Part shown: piece after piece, positions 17,841-25,763 of the stretch
Layout of the letters: each line of letters opens with the position of its first letter
How positions within the stretch are numbered: position 1 is the stretch's first letter
Assembly (NCBI RefSeq): GCF_004348985.1
Contig: NZ_SMKW01000032.1
Span: forward strand, 40,631 to 104,630
Length of the DNA stretch: 64,000 nt
Direction of reading: 5' to 3'
DNA from: Saccharopolyspora elongata
GTDB lineage: Bacteria; Actinomycetota; Actinomycetes; Mycobacteriales; Pseudonocardiaceae
Translations under genes and position numbers: made by a program
Notes under the pieces: model-generated
Databases searched by the model: none
What the model saw: only the letters and a program-made list of their open reading frames with translations
What the model was told of the DNA's origin: nothing

Positions 17841-18155
17841 ATAGGCGGCCGGTGAAGCCGGTTTTCGCTTTAGTTAACAATGCGTTTGATAAGGGGAGAG
17901 AGTTGATCCGGGGGCTGCGGAAGCATGTCCGGCGAAGCCCAAGGCACAGGGGCGACCAGTGCTGTCTTCCCCATGGAACCTCCCGGCCGTCCGCTCATAG
18001 CCTCGTTGAGGATCCGCCGGCGTACCGTGTGACAGCCTGCGGCCACTTGCTTAACAGGGCGCATCGGGTTCGGGGTCCCTGAGGTAAGGAACCCCGAACC
18101 CAGGATTGTTCTTGCCGGCCGGAAGGATTGATCAGAGCCCGATCTACTCTTCTTC
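17841..18155. other. Intergenic region with hairpin at its right end
   Basis: No gene is supported in these 315 bases between convergent genes. The only clear structure is the 11-bp-arm hairpin at 18066-18101. Confidence 0.5.
18066..18101. terminator. Hairpin terminator between convergent genes
   Basis: Perfect arms GGGTTCGGGGT (18066-18076) and ACCCCGAACCC (18091-18101) with a 14-nt loop. It lies between the MFS gene (+) and the HTH regulator gene (-) at the left edge of the defence-like island. Confidence 0.7.
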
Positions 18156-18878
18156 CTATGCCGGCGGAGATGTCAAGGCGATAGACATTGCTTTGGTCGC
18201 GTCCGCCACGAGGCCGAAGTAGTTCAGGGCAAGCGAGAAGCGCAGGACTTCCCTGTCTGAGCGTTCGCGGCTGAAAGTGCCGATCAAGGTCTCCGCCAGC
18301 GCGTGCTCGCCGTACTGGCGGAGCTTGACGATGCTGGCACCGGTGGTAGCGGGGCCGAGAACTCCGGGGAGTTCCCGGAGGAGGGTGAGAGCGTCGTCAT
18401 CGCGACCACTGCGCGAAAGTGTTACCGCCGCATCCACAGCTTCCCGCTTCGCGTCGGCGGCGACGTTGCTTCGTGCCGACGCCTGCTGCCGCATGATCCT
18501 CTGCCGGTCTGCAAAATAAGCCCGCAGAGTCTCGACCGGCAGGGGAGTTGCGAGAATCTTGGCCGCTGACACCGAGTCGTCGCCCCGGAAGCCGTGGTCG
18601 GCATCCAGCTTGAGCGGACGCGGCCGCTTGCTGCTATTTCTTGCTGACCTGCACAAGGTGGTCAGCTGCTCGAGCGAGATGTCGACCTGGTCGCAGGTGT
18701 CGACGGTCACTGCTCCATGCAGTGCTCGAACGAAACCTTCAGGGGGAACGCTCTTGCCGTTGCGATAGCGCGAGAGCGTGCTCACGGTGACCGGGTACCC
18801 CTCCTTGTCGAGGCGTGAGCACATGCTTGCGAGGTCTCGTTTCGGGGCCTGCAGTTTCATGCAGAGAAGGTTGATCAT
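18156..18878 (-). CDS. Helix-turn-helix protein at the edge of the defence-like island
   Basis: A 240-residue actinobacterial HTH protein. The N-terminal region LASMCSRLDKEGYPVTVSTLSRYRNGKSVPPEGFVRALH resembles an XRE-type recognition fold common in Streptomyces-type genomes. The remainder is helical with no known enzyme motif (ETLRAYFADRQRIMRQQASARSNVAADAKREA). The start ATG 18878 was chosen by frame; no strong ribosome site is visible. It is divergent from the HNH-like gene across 380 bp and may regulate the island. Base composition is slightly less GC-rich than the metabolic genes to the left. Confidence 0.75.
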   Translation of the reverse strand: MINLLCMKLQAPKRDLASMCSRLDKEGYPVTVSTLSRYRNGKSVPPEGFVRALHGAVTVDTCDQVDISLEQLTTLCRSARNSSKRPRPLKLDADHGFRGDDSVSAAKILATPLPVETLRAYFADRQRIMRQQASARSNVAADAKREAVDAAVTLSRSGRDDDALTLLRELPGVLGPATTGASIVKLRQYGEHALAETLIGTFSRERSDREVLRFSLALNYFGLVADATKAMSIALTSPPA

Positions 18879-19259
18879 GCGCCCAAGTTCAGTTTGGGCG
18901 GTCTCGTTGTTGATGACGGCGTCCCTTCGGCTCGCGCGGTGATGTGCCCGTGCGTGTATGAGCAGGTTGAACGGCAGACCCCGGAAGCGTTACAAATTCG
19001 TGACTCTTTCGGGTGATCATGGATCCCTACTTGTACCGCGCGCACGGGCAGCGCGTCAAGCGGTCCGCGGCTTGTGTGCGAAATGAAGAAGTTTGCACAA
19101 AGTGGCGAGGAGCTGGACATCCTCGTGTTCCGGGTGTCCACTGTGTGGCACGGAGGCGATCTTCGGGGGGCCTGCGAGGTGACCTTGAGGACGTTACTCT
19201 GGGGCGCTGACTGCACCTGGTCGGTTGTCGCTGGGGTGTGAACAGGTGAGGGAGGACTG
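18879..19259. other. Divergent intergenic region of the island
   Basis: 381 bases separate the HTH gene (-) and the HNH-like gene (+). No convincing reading frame or hairpin was found. It should hold both promoters; GGGAGGAC just before 19260 is the ribosome site of the HNH-like gene. Confidence 0.45.
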
Positions 19260-19988
19260 ATGACACTGCCGTCGTGGCGGGACACGAGCCTGGGGAGCAT
19301 GATCCGGGCAGCTCTGTGGCTGGAGTCCAAGGTTGGTGAGGGCAACGTCTTCACCAAGAACCAGCTCCGGGAGGCGTTCCCCGACGTGTCCCAGATCGAT
19401 CGCCGACTGCGCGACCTGCGTGCGTACGACTGGCAGATCGACACAAGGCGCGAAGACCCTTCTCTCCGGCTGGAGGAGCAGCGATATGCGAAGAAAGGGA
19501 TCGAGGTCTGGGGGCCGGAGCGTGCGAAAGCGAAGCCGAAGGCGAGCTTGACGGCAGCGCAGCGGGCCAAAGTCATGTCGGACGACAACTTCTTGTGCAG
19601 GTCGTGTGGAGTTGCGGCCGGCGACTACTACGAAGATGGCGTTTCCACTGCTCAGCTGGACGTTGCGCGAAAGCAGGTCAAGCTAGTCGACGGGACAACG
19701 GAGGTACAGCTGGTCACCGAGTGCAACAGGTGCCGGATCGGTGGGCGCGGCAAGGTTGTTGACCTGGGGGTCGTGATTCGTGACGTGACAGCTCTTGAAC
19801 CGTTGGAGCGGAAGATCTTCGTCGGCTGGTTGAAGCGGGATCGCCGGAGCTTCAGTGCTTTGGAGAAGCTTTGGGCGACGTTCCGTGCACTTCCGGAAGA
19901 AGCACGTGCCGAGATCAAGCGCGATGTGCTGGGTAGCGGGGAGCAGCCACCTGGTATCGGTGGGCGCTCGACGAGCACGCTTTGGTGA
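19260..19988 (+). CDS. Zinc-ribbon HNH-like protein with N-terminal winged-helix-like region
   Basis: A 242-residue protein. Residues about 30-75 (TKNQLREAFPDVSQIDRRLRDLRAYDWQIDT) look like a winged helix, as in the N-terminal part of some restriction-type HNH proteins. Residues 118-165 carry FLCRSCGVAAGDYYEDG and VTECNRCRIGG, two CxxC pairs that match the zinc site of HNH nucleases. The catalytic His usually found between them is not obvious (AQLDVARKQ in its place), so nuclease activity is doubtful. The start ATG 19260 follows GGGAGGAC. It is the first + strand gene of an island with a ParB-fold protein, an SNF2 ATPase, a DNA methyltransferase and Vsr; a DNA-targeting role is inferred. Confidence 0.75.
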   Translation: MTLPSWRDTSLGSMIRAALWLESKVGEGNVFTKNQLREAFPDVSQIDRRLRDLRAYDWQIDTRREDPSLRLEEQRYAKKGIEVWGPERAKAKPKASLTAAQRAKVMSDDNFLCRSCGVAAGDYYEDGVSTAQLDVARKQVKLVDGTTEVQLVTECNRCRIGGRGKVVDLGVVIRDVTALEPLERKIFVGWLKRDRRSFSALEKLWATFRALPEEARAEIKRDVLGSGEQPPGIGGRSTSTLW

Positions 19989-20006
19989 TGTCGGCGGAAT
20001 GACCCA

Positions 20007-20059
20007 CCTCTCCGATGCCGGCGCGATCATGCGGAAGCGTAACGCCGGCATCGGAGAGG
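20007..20059. terminator. Hairpin between HNH-like and ParB-like genes
   Basis: Perfect 17-bp arms CCTCTCCGATGCCGGCG (20007-20023) and CGCCGGCATCGGAGAGG (20043-20059) with a 19-nt loop, 18 nt after the HNH-like stop. It is likely a terminator or attenuator that sets the HNH-like gene apart from the downstream pair. Confidence 0.75.
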
Positions 20060-20132
20060 CGATGTCAACTTCGCCCGCCTCGCGCGGAGCCTGCTTGGCT
20101 GGAAGCAAGCAGAAAAAGATTGAGAGGGAAAG

Positions 20133-21554
20133 TTGCGGGAGTTACCGACGCCACCGGGTGCGGCTGCACTCAGTGAACTGATCAAGAAGCGGCTTGCGGA
20201 AGCTACGGCTTCCAAGGGCACTCGGGAGACTGTCACCGTTGAGTGGAATCAGCAGCCATTGCACGTTGAGGTGATCGATCTTCCGCTGAGTAGGCTTTAC
20301 TTCAACCCGGCTACGCATCGAATCCGGGCTCAGCGCAGCCACGATCCTCAGCGTGACCGGGCTCTTCACGAGGACCCGTACAGCACTCAGAGCCAGGACT
20401 ACTTGAAGTTCTTGCTTCAGGCGGAGCCGAAGAACCCGAGCCGGCGGGACCCAGACTTCGAAAACCTCAAGGAGAGTCTCCAGAGCTTCGGGCAAACGGA
20501 TCCGGGTCTGGTGACGCACGAGGGCATCCTGGTGAACGGGAACACGCGTGCTGCTGCACTGCGAGAACTCGGCCGTCAGTCGATGCGTGTCGGAATCCTT
20601 CCCGAATCGTTCACATGGACTGATATCAATGCGATCGAGCTCTCCCTGCAGCTTCGGGATGATCATCGACGAGAGTATTCCTACATCAACAGGATGTTGG
20701 CGATGGAGGAGCAAGCGGGCCTTGGTAAGGACAAACAGGCAATAGCCAAGGAGTTCAGGGTCCGCAAGGAGACGGTGGAGCAGGAGAGGTGGATTCTCAG
20801 CACGATTCGTGAGCAGATCAAGCGCAGCCAGGGCCCAAGAGGTGCCGTGCTCACCTTGATTGACTTCGAAGATCACCAGGAAAAGCTCAAAGAGCTGCAC
20901 CGGGCATATGAAAAATTGCGAGCAGTCGATCAAGAGCAGGCTGACGTGTTCAAGGAACTCCGCCTGGCTGCGATCACGCTCGGTTTCGCGAAGACGGACG
21001 TCCGGCACATCGAGGACGGGGCTTTCCAGGACACCTACCTGCGCAAGGAATTGCCGGAGGTGTTCTTCGCTGCCACCGCAGATGAGGACGCGGTGACTGT
21101 TCCGGGCTTGGGCGTTTCGATTCCGGGAGACACGGACGTGCTGGCATCGGCCCGCAAGATCCATGATGAGGTGTTGCAGGCGAAGGCGGAAGCAAAGGAT
21201 CTCTCCGGGGTTCCAGACGATGACAGGAAACACGCAGGTGAGAAGTTTCAGCAAGTGTGGAAGGCGTTCGACGGCGCACTTGACAAGGCAGGCCGGAGTG
21301 CCCGGCTGCGCAAGCGCAAGCAGTTGGCGCCGGCACGACTCGCGGATGCCTGTGCAGATATCGACCAATGTGTTGTGGATCTTGTGCAGGCGCGTGCCTC
21401 TCGTGCCCTAGACGAGGAAGCGTTCGATGACGCCGTGGTAAATCTGCGGGAGAGCCTCCGGAAGCTCGCGCATCAAGCGGGCAGGGGAATTCGCAACCCT
21501 GGATCGGGCGTCTCCTGGCTGCTGGAGGCCGCATCGATGGAGGACATCTCGTGA
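20133..21554 (+). CDS. ParB/sulfiredoxin-fold protein with helical C-terminus
   Basis: A 473-residue protein. Residues about 45-160 form a ParB-like nuclease/NTPase fold: VEVIDLPLSRLYFNPATHR, NLKESLQSFGQTDPGLVTHEG, and the hallmark NGNTRA at 135-140 followed by AALRELG. Residues 190-235 (LGKDKQAIAKEFRVRKETVEQERWIL) resemble a ParB-type HTH. The C-terminal half is charged and helical. The start TTG 20133 is supported by GAGAGGGAA upstream. The last four bases overlap the SNF2 helicase gene (GTGA), so the two are translationally coupled and probably form a complex. It is not a chromosome-partition ParB, because no ParA is present. A role in DNA recognition or cleavage is inferred. Confidence 0.8.
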   Translation: MRELPTPPGAAALSELIKKRLAEATASKGTRETVTVEWNQQPLHVEVIDLPLSRLYFNPATHRIRAQRSHDPQRDRALHEDPYSTQSQDYLKFLLQAEPKNPSRRDPDFENLKESLQSFGQTDPGLVTHEGILVNGNTRAAALRELGRQSMRVGILPESFTWTDINAIELSLQLRDDHRREYSYINRMLAMEEQAGLGKDKQAIAKEFRVRKETVEQERWILSTIREQIKRSQGPRGAVLTLIDFEDHQEKLKELHRAYEKLRAVDQEQADVFKELRLAAITLGFAKTDVRHIEDGAFQDTYLRKELPEVFFAATADEDAVTVPGLGVSIPGDTDVLASARKIHDEVLQAKAEAKDLSGVPDDDRKHAGEKFQQVWKAFDGALDKAGRSARLRKRKQLAPARLADACADIDQCVVDLVQARASRALDEEAFDDAVVNLRESLRKLAHQAGRGIRNPGSGVSWLLEAASMEDIS

Positions 21555-23380
21555 CCGGCGTAGCTGACGAATCAACGCTGAGTATTGGTTTCGATGAGTC
21601 TCGTACCCGAGTCGTGCTCAGGGTAGCGGAAAGGTTCCAGGACGATCTCGTTCAGCTAGCGGGTCACTTCCCAAGCGGATCACAAGTAGGTCCGCTTTCG
21701 GTGGCTGTTGATCTGAACGACCTTCTAGGGCGTTTGAAGCTGATCAGCGGGTGGCCAGATCACGCCGGCGTGGAGTGGGAGCCGGAGCTTGCTGAGTTGG
21801 TCCGAGGCAACCTCCAGGATGCCGCGGTGGTCAAGTCCAAGTTAGACACTGGTGTGGCAACGAACGAACTCGGGACGTCCGAGGTTCTTTCGTTGCTCGG
21901 GGACGACTGGACAGGAGACCTCAGAGAGTTCCAGGTCCGCGACATAGCCAAGCTGCTTGCCTTGCAGCACGGCGCAAACTTCAGTGTTCCAGGCGCTGGT
22001 AAGACACGTGTTGCTCTTGCTATCTACGCAGCTCAACGCGCGGCAAAAAAAGTTCGCCGGTTGTTGGTCGTCTGTCCTAAATCTGCCTATGAGTCATGGC
22101 AGTTTGAGACTGGCAAGTGCTTTCGCTACCCGTTGCGAGCACACGTATTCGAGCGATCTCTCGGTTTCGACGAGTGGGCTGAGGTCCTGATCGTCAACTA
22201 CGAGCGGCTTGACCGTTCGCTCGGAACACTCGCCGGATGGTTGAAGGCAGCGCCCTCGATGATCATCCTAGATGAGGCCCATCGGATGAAGCTCGGGAGT
22301 CGTGGGACTTACGGCGCGGCATGCATGGCACTTGGTCCGTTAGCGCGACGGAGGCTGATCCTTACTGGTACGCCGGCACCGAACGGAGCCAGGGACTTGG
22401 AGAGCTTGCTGGGGTTCGTTTGGCCGGGGTACGGGCACCGGACAGTCTCCTCCGCGGTGGGAAGCGGCGATCTTGCGTATGCAAGCAGCGTCCTGCGCCC
22501 GCTGTTCACACGTACGACCAAGCAGGAACTCGGGCTTCCTTCGGTCAGCTCCAAGGTTCGTGTCGTCGACATGCCTCCACTGCATAGAGAAATCTATGAC
22601 TCACTGGTGGGAGGGTTGTCTGGGGACACGGCGCGTGACGACCTGAGCGCTCTCGGCCGGACAGCCTTGCGGCTCTTGATGGCAGCGACGAGCCCAGCAC
22701 TTCTGCTTGAGGCAGCGAGCAAGTACGAGCCGCTTCCTTACCAGCTTCCGCCTCTGGAGATTCCGAAGGGCGACTCGCTGTACACGCTCTTGCAGAACCT
22801 CCCCAGCTACGAGATGTCCCCCAAGTACCAGGAGGCCGCTGCGATCGTGGCGGCCAATGCCCGGAGCGGACGCAAGACGTTGGTGTGGACGACCTTCGTG
22901 CGAAGTCTTGCGACGTTGCAGAAGTTATTGGAGGAGTACCAGCCTGCAGTAGTGCACGGTGGCACGCTTGACCGTGACGACCAGCTCCGGCGCTTCAGGG
23001 AAGACCCGAACTGCATGGTTCTAGTGTCGAACCCGGCCACACTGGGCGAGGGGATCAGCCTGCACCAGGTGTGCCATGACGCTGTGTACGTCGACCGTGA
23101 CTTCATGGCCGGCCGCTTCTTGCAAAGTCTTGATCGCATTCACCGCCTGGGACTCGAGCCCGATATCGAGACCCGAGTCACAGTGCTCGCGGTCCGTGAC
23201 TCCATCGATGAGGTGGTCGAGACACGCCTGAAACAGAAGCTGGAGTTCATGGGGAGAATCCTCGACGATCCATCTGTGCAGCAGCTGTCCGATCTTCAAG
23301 AGGAGCCAGCTGTTGCAGGTGGACTGGACGCTAGCGATGTTCGGGCGTTGCTGCGGCACATGGGAAGCCTCGCGTCCTGA
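21551..23380 (+). CDS. SNF2-family DEAD/DEAH helicase-like ATPase
   Basis: A 609-residue superfamily-2 ATPase of the SNF2/Rad54 type. It has a Q-like LREFQVRDIAKLL, Walker A VPGAGKT (147-152), the DEAH box ILDEAHRMK (239-247), motif III LTGTPAPN (271-278), and in the second RecA domain KTLVWTTFVRSLATLQKLL, LVSNPATLGEGISLHQ and motif VI FLQSLDRIHRLG. Such proteins translocate on double-stranded DNA. The first 115 residues are specific to this protein. The start GTG 21551 overlaps the ParB-like gene by 4 nt. In this setting it resembles the motor of a restriction or phage-exclusion complex. Confidence 0.9.
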   Translation: MTGVADESTLSIGFDESRTRVVLRVAERFQDDLVQLAGHFPSGSQVGPLSVAVDLNDLLGRLKLISGWPDHAGVEWEPELAELVRGNLQDAAVVKSKLDTGVATNELGTSEVLSLLGDDWTGDLREFQVRDIAKLLALQHGANFSVPGAGKTRVALAIYAAQRAAKKVRRLLVVCPKSAYESWQFETGKCFRYPLRAHVFERSLGFDEWAEVLIVNYERLDRSLGTLAGWLKAAPSMIILDEAHRMKLGSRGTYGAACMALGPLARRRLILTGTPAPNGARDLESLLGFVWPGYGHRTVSSAVGSGDLAYASSVLRPLFTRTTKQELGLPSVSSKVRVVDMPPLHREIYDSLVGGLSGDTARDDLSALGRTALRLLMAATSPALLLEAASKYEPLPYQLPPLEIPKGDSLYTLLQNLPSYEMSPKYQEAAAIVAANARSGRKTLVWTTFVRSLATLQKLLEEYQPAVVHGGTLDRDDQLRRFREDPNCMVLVSNPATLGEGISLHQVCHDAVYVDRDFMAGRFLQSLDRIHRLGLEPDIETRVTVLAVRDSIDEVVETRLKQKLEFMGRILDDPSVQQLSDLQEEPAVAGGLDASDVRALLRHMGSLAS

Positions 23381-23504
23381 GGACGGTGCCGAGCCCGTCG
23401 CGGGGCCCGTTCTTGTCTCGCGGCGGTGCTCTACTGTGTCGAGAGTCTTGTCGGAGCCATCTGCGACACTTGGGCGTCGTTAGCGTGAGACAGAAGGAGT
23501 GCCG

Positions 23505-24731
23505 ATGGGTGCGAGCGTCGGCAGAAGCGGCTTGACCTCAGTCGAGATCTGTGCAGGTGCGGGAGGCCAGGCGGTCGGTCTGCACAACGCTGGCTACACG
23601 CACAGGGCGCTCGTAGAGATCGATCCGCACGCTGCCGAGACGCTCCGCGTGAACGCAGGGCGCCTGGATATCAGCTCCGACAGAATTCTTGAAGAAGATC
23701 TGCACCGATTTGTCGAGCTCGACGTTCAACGATTCCGTGAAGATCTGGGAATCGAGCCGGGCGAGCTTGATCTACTGGCTGGCGGCGTTCCATGCCCGCC
23801 GTTCTCCTTGGCGGGAAGACAGCTTGGGAAAGATGATGAGCGAGATCTCTTTCCTGTTATGCTGAAATTGGTCGAGAAGTTGCGCCCCAAGGCTGTCATG
23901 ATCGAGAATGTACGCGGCCTTCTCGAGCCTCGTCACAAATTTTCCTCCTATCGGAAGTATATTCTCGATAAGCTGAGTGATGAGTACGAGGTTGCTGAGG
24001 AAGGACTCGATCTCGGTCGGTCCTGGAGGATCCTGGAGGCGCGTGACTTCGGGGTTCCGCAGCTGCGCCCTCGTGCCATTCTGGTCGCTATTAGGAAAGA
24101 TATTCTTCCGGCTGGTGGTGAATTCGTTTGGCCTGTTCGTTCCAGGCTGGGTGTGGTCAGCGTTTTTGAAGCTCTGCGCAAGACCATGAAGCAGCGCTGT
24201 GACGATCACGGTGAGGAAGGGAAGAGGGTCTTCGTAAAGTGGGCGGAAAGGGCTGAGGGCGCGCAGCGCAATGGCAAGATCAACGCGGTTGCGCCAACGC
24301 TGGTGGGAGGATCCAAGAAGCACGGGGGGGCTGACCTGGGGCCGACGCGAGCCAAGCGTGCTTGGGCAGAGCTCGGGATTGACGCTATGGGGGTTGCGAA
24401 CGATCGTGAGCAATGCATTCCTAGCCGGGACCTGCTCCGGGAAGCGGGGCCGATGCTGACCGTCGAGCAAGCGGCGATCATCCAGGGGTTCCCGCGCTAC
24501 TGGAAGTTTTCGGGAGGTAAGACCGCTCGATACCGGCAGGTGGGGAACGCTTTTCCTCCGCCTGTCGCTGAAGCTGTCGGTAGAGCCATTGCTGCGGTGC
24601 TGCGCCCAGAGCTGCGCGATGAACTCCTGGAAGGTCTTGAAATGGAAGACGAGATTGCTTCGAGTGAATTGGGTGAAATTCAGCAGCTCGACATCTTTAA
24701 GTCAGTCGGCGTTGACCCTATTCCTGCGTAA
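23505..24731 (+). CDS. DNA (cytosine-5-)-methyltransferase
   Basis: A 408-residue C5-methyltransferase that transfers methyl from SAM to cytosine. Conserved motifs are in order: I (VEICAGAGGQAVGL, 13-26), IV with catalytic Cys97 in GGVPCPPFSLAG, VI ENV (134-136), VIII QLRPR (186-190), and X near YRQVGNAFPPPVAEAVG. The target-recognition region lies about 230-320. The start ATG 23505 sits five bases after AAGGAG; in-frame GTG 23499 is inside that site. The gene follows the SNF2 gene by about 125 nt, and its last 30 nt overlap the convergent vsr gene. It could protect host DNA from the ParB/SNF2 module or act with Vsr in a Dcm-type unit. Confidence 0.93.
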   Translation: MGASVGRSGLTSVEICAGAGGQAVGLHNAGYTHRALVEIDPHAAETLRVNAGRLDISSDRILEEDLHRFVELDVQRFREDLGIEPGELDLLAGGVPCPPFSLAGRQLGKDDERDLFPVMLKLVEKLRPKAVMIENVRGLLEPRHKFSSYRKYILDKLSDEYEVAEEGLDLGRSWRILEARDFGVPQLRPRAILVAIRKDILPAGGEFVWPVRSRLGVVSVFEALRKTMKQRCDDHGEEGKRVFVKWAERAEGAQRNGKINAVAPTLVGGSKKHGGADLGPTRAKRAWAELGIDAMGVANDREQCIPSRDLLREAGPMLTVEQAAIIQGFPRYWKFSGGKTARYRQVGNAFPPPVAEAVGRAIAAVLRPELRDELLEGLEMEDEIASSELGEIQQLDIFKSVGVDPIPA

Positions 24732-25163
24732 GGAAACTTTTTCCACTATTTGACGAACGCAATGTTCCGTGGACTGGTGTTCCCAGAAGCGGAGAACGAG
24801 CCATCCGGCGTCGGCGAGTCGTTGGTCGGTGTCGCGGTCGCGTGCAATATTGCGCGCGACTTTGTCTGACCAGTACTCGGGGTTTCTGCTGGGCGCCTTG
24901 TAGTGTTCGGGGCAGCCGTGCCAGTAGCAGCCATCGATGAAGACCGCCACTTTCGACGGCCTGAAGACCATGTCAGCGGTACGCCGAAGGTCTGGCAAGG
25001 GACGTGCGCAAACCCGATAGCGCAGCCCCTGGGCGTGCACAAGGCTCCGGATCAGCCGTTCGGGCGCCGTGTCGCGATTCCGGATCGCTTGCATGTTCCG
25101 CCGGCGCCCAGCGGAAGAAGCCCAGGAACCGTTGGGCAACGTCCGGTCGGCGTCGTCAGCCAT
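24702..25163 (-). CDS. vsr: Very-short-patch-repair endonuclease
   Basis: A 153-residue Vsr-type nuclease. It matches the family throughout: RRNMQAIRNRDTAPERLIRSLVHAQGLRYRV, the catalytic Asp64 in TADMVF, the zinc/His motif VFIDGCYWHGCPEHY (77-88), NPEYWSDKVARNIARDRDTDQRL and WLVLRFWEH. Vsr nicks T:G mismatches left by deamination of 5-methylcytosine. The start is ATG 25163 (alternative ATG 25196). It is convergent with the methyltransferase gene and overlaps its 3' end by 30 nt, reversing the E. coli dcm-vsr arrangement. Confidence 0.92.
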   Translation of the reverse strand: MADDADRTLPNGSWASSAGRRRNMQAIRNRDTAPERLIRSLVHAQGLRYRVCARPLPDLRRTADMVFRPSKVAVFIDGCYWHGCPEHYKAPSRNPEYWSDKVARNIARDRDTDQRLADAGWLVLRFWEHQSTEHCVRQIVEKVSLRRNRVNAD

Positions 25164-25214
25164 GACTTGAAGGGTAGCGCCTGCAAAGGGCGGCATTCGT
25201 CCGAGCGGTGTGGT

Positions 25215-25305
25215 CGGTGACCGGACGCGTGGTGGTGGGGGTGTCGCGCCCGGTCACCGGGGTGGGCCGGTGCGGCGGAGGTCGGGGAGGTCACCGCACC
25301 GGCCC
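25215..25305. terminator. Two tandem GC-rich hairpins upstream of vsr
   Basis: Hairpin one: arms at 25215-25229 and 25245-25259 (CGGTGACCGGACGCG, one mismatch). Hairpin two: GGGCCGGTGCGG (25264-25275) and its complement (25294-25305). With the CGTGAGTG element at 25324-25367 they form three hairpins in 155 bases after the membrane-protein gene (-) and before vsr. Confidence 0.65.
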
Positions 25306-25323
25306 GGCTCGGGAGGGCAGGGC

Positions 25324-25367
25324 TCGTGAGTGTTCGTTCCGGCAAGAACCGGAGTGAGCACTCACGA
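25324..25367. terminator. CGTGAGTG hairpin terminator (repeat family copy 4)
   Basis: Outer arms TCGTGAGTG (25324-25332) and CACTCACGA (25359-25367), with an inner TTCCGG/CCGG pairing. It lies just after the stop of the small membrane protein gene on the minus strand. Confidence 0.65.
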
Positions 25368-25371
25368 ATGT

Positions 25372-25653
25372 TCAGGTGCGCAGGTGGTGCCGCCCGGTGG
25401 GTTCGTCGGGGTCGGTGGCGGGGAATCCCGGTGGTATGCGGGGATGTTCGTGTTCCAACCCGTGCTCGTCTGCCGCTTCGCGGGTTTCGGCTTCGACGTC
25501 GGCTATGAGGTGCCAGACCGTGTAGGCGCCTTCGCGGCCTCCGGCGTGCTGGCCTGTTGAGAACGCGATGGCTCGTGTGGGGATCTGGCTGGTGAGCATG
25601 GCGAGGATCAGCAGGTTGAACAGGATGAATGTGCTGAGCTGGATCCAGAACAT
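25372..25653 (-). CDS. Small membrane-anchored hypothetical protein
   Basis: A 93-residue protein with one N-terminal hydrophobic helix (LSTFILFNLLILAMLTSQIP), then a hydrophilic, acidic and His-containing tail (VWHLIADVEAETREAADEHG). The start ATG 25653 has GAAAGGAAG eight bases upstream, and a family hairpin follows the stop, both supporting a real gene. It is preceded by the Cys-containing 70-residue gene on the same strand. No function is recognised. Confidence 0.6.
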   Translation of the reverse strand: MFWIQLSTFILFNLLILAMLTSQIPTRAIAFSTGQHAGGREGAYTVWHLIADVEAETREAADEHGLEHEHPRIPPGFPATDPDEPTGRHHLRT

Positions 25654-25686
25654 GAGATGGCTTCCTTTCAGGGTGTGGGGTGCGCC

Positions 25687-25746
25687 GTTTTCGCGCGAAA
25701 TCGGCGTTTCGCACGCGTGGCGGTGACGGTTTCGCGCGAAAACGCC
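25687..25746. repeat. TTTCGCGCGAAA repeat, about 60 bp
   Basis: Two TTTCGCGCGAAA palindromes (25689-25700 and 25730-25741) in inverted order make an imperfect long stem. The reverse complement closely matches the repeat at 30721-30771 (shared GGCGTTTTCGCGCGAAACCG then TCACC) and resembles 32398-32463. Confidence 0.75.
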
Positions 25747-25763
25747 ATCTCCACCCGGACGTG

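Noticed and set aside
20133..21554. Chromosome- or plasmid-partition ParB
   Set aside because: There is no ParA gene or parS-like array, and the gene is fused by overlap to an SNF2 ATPase.
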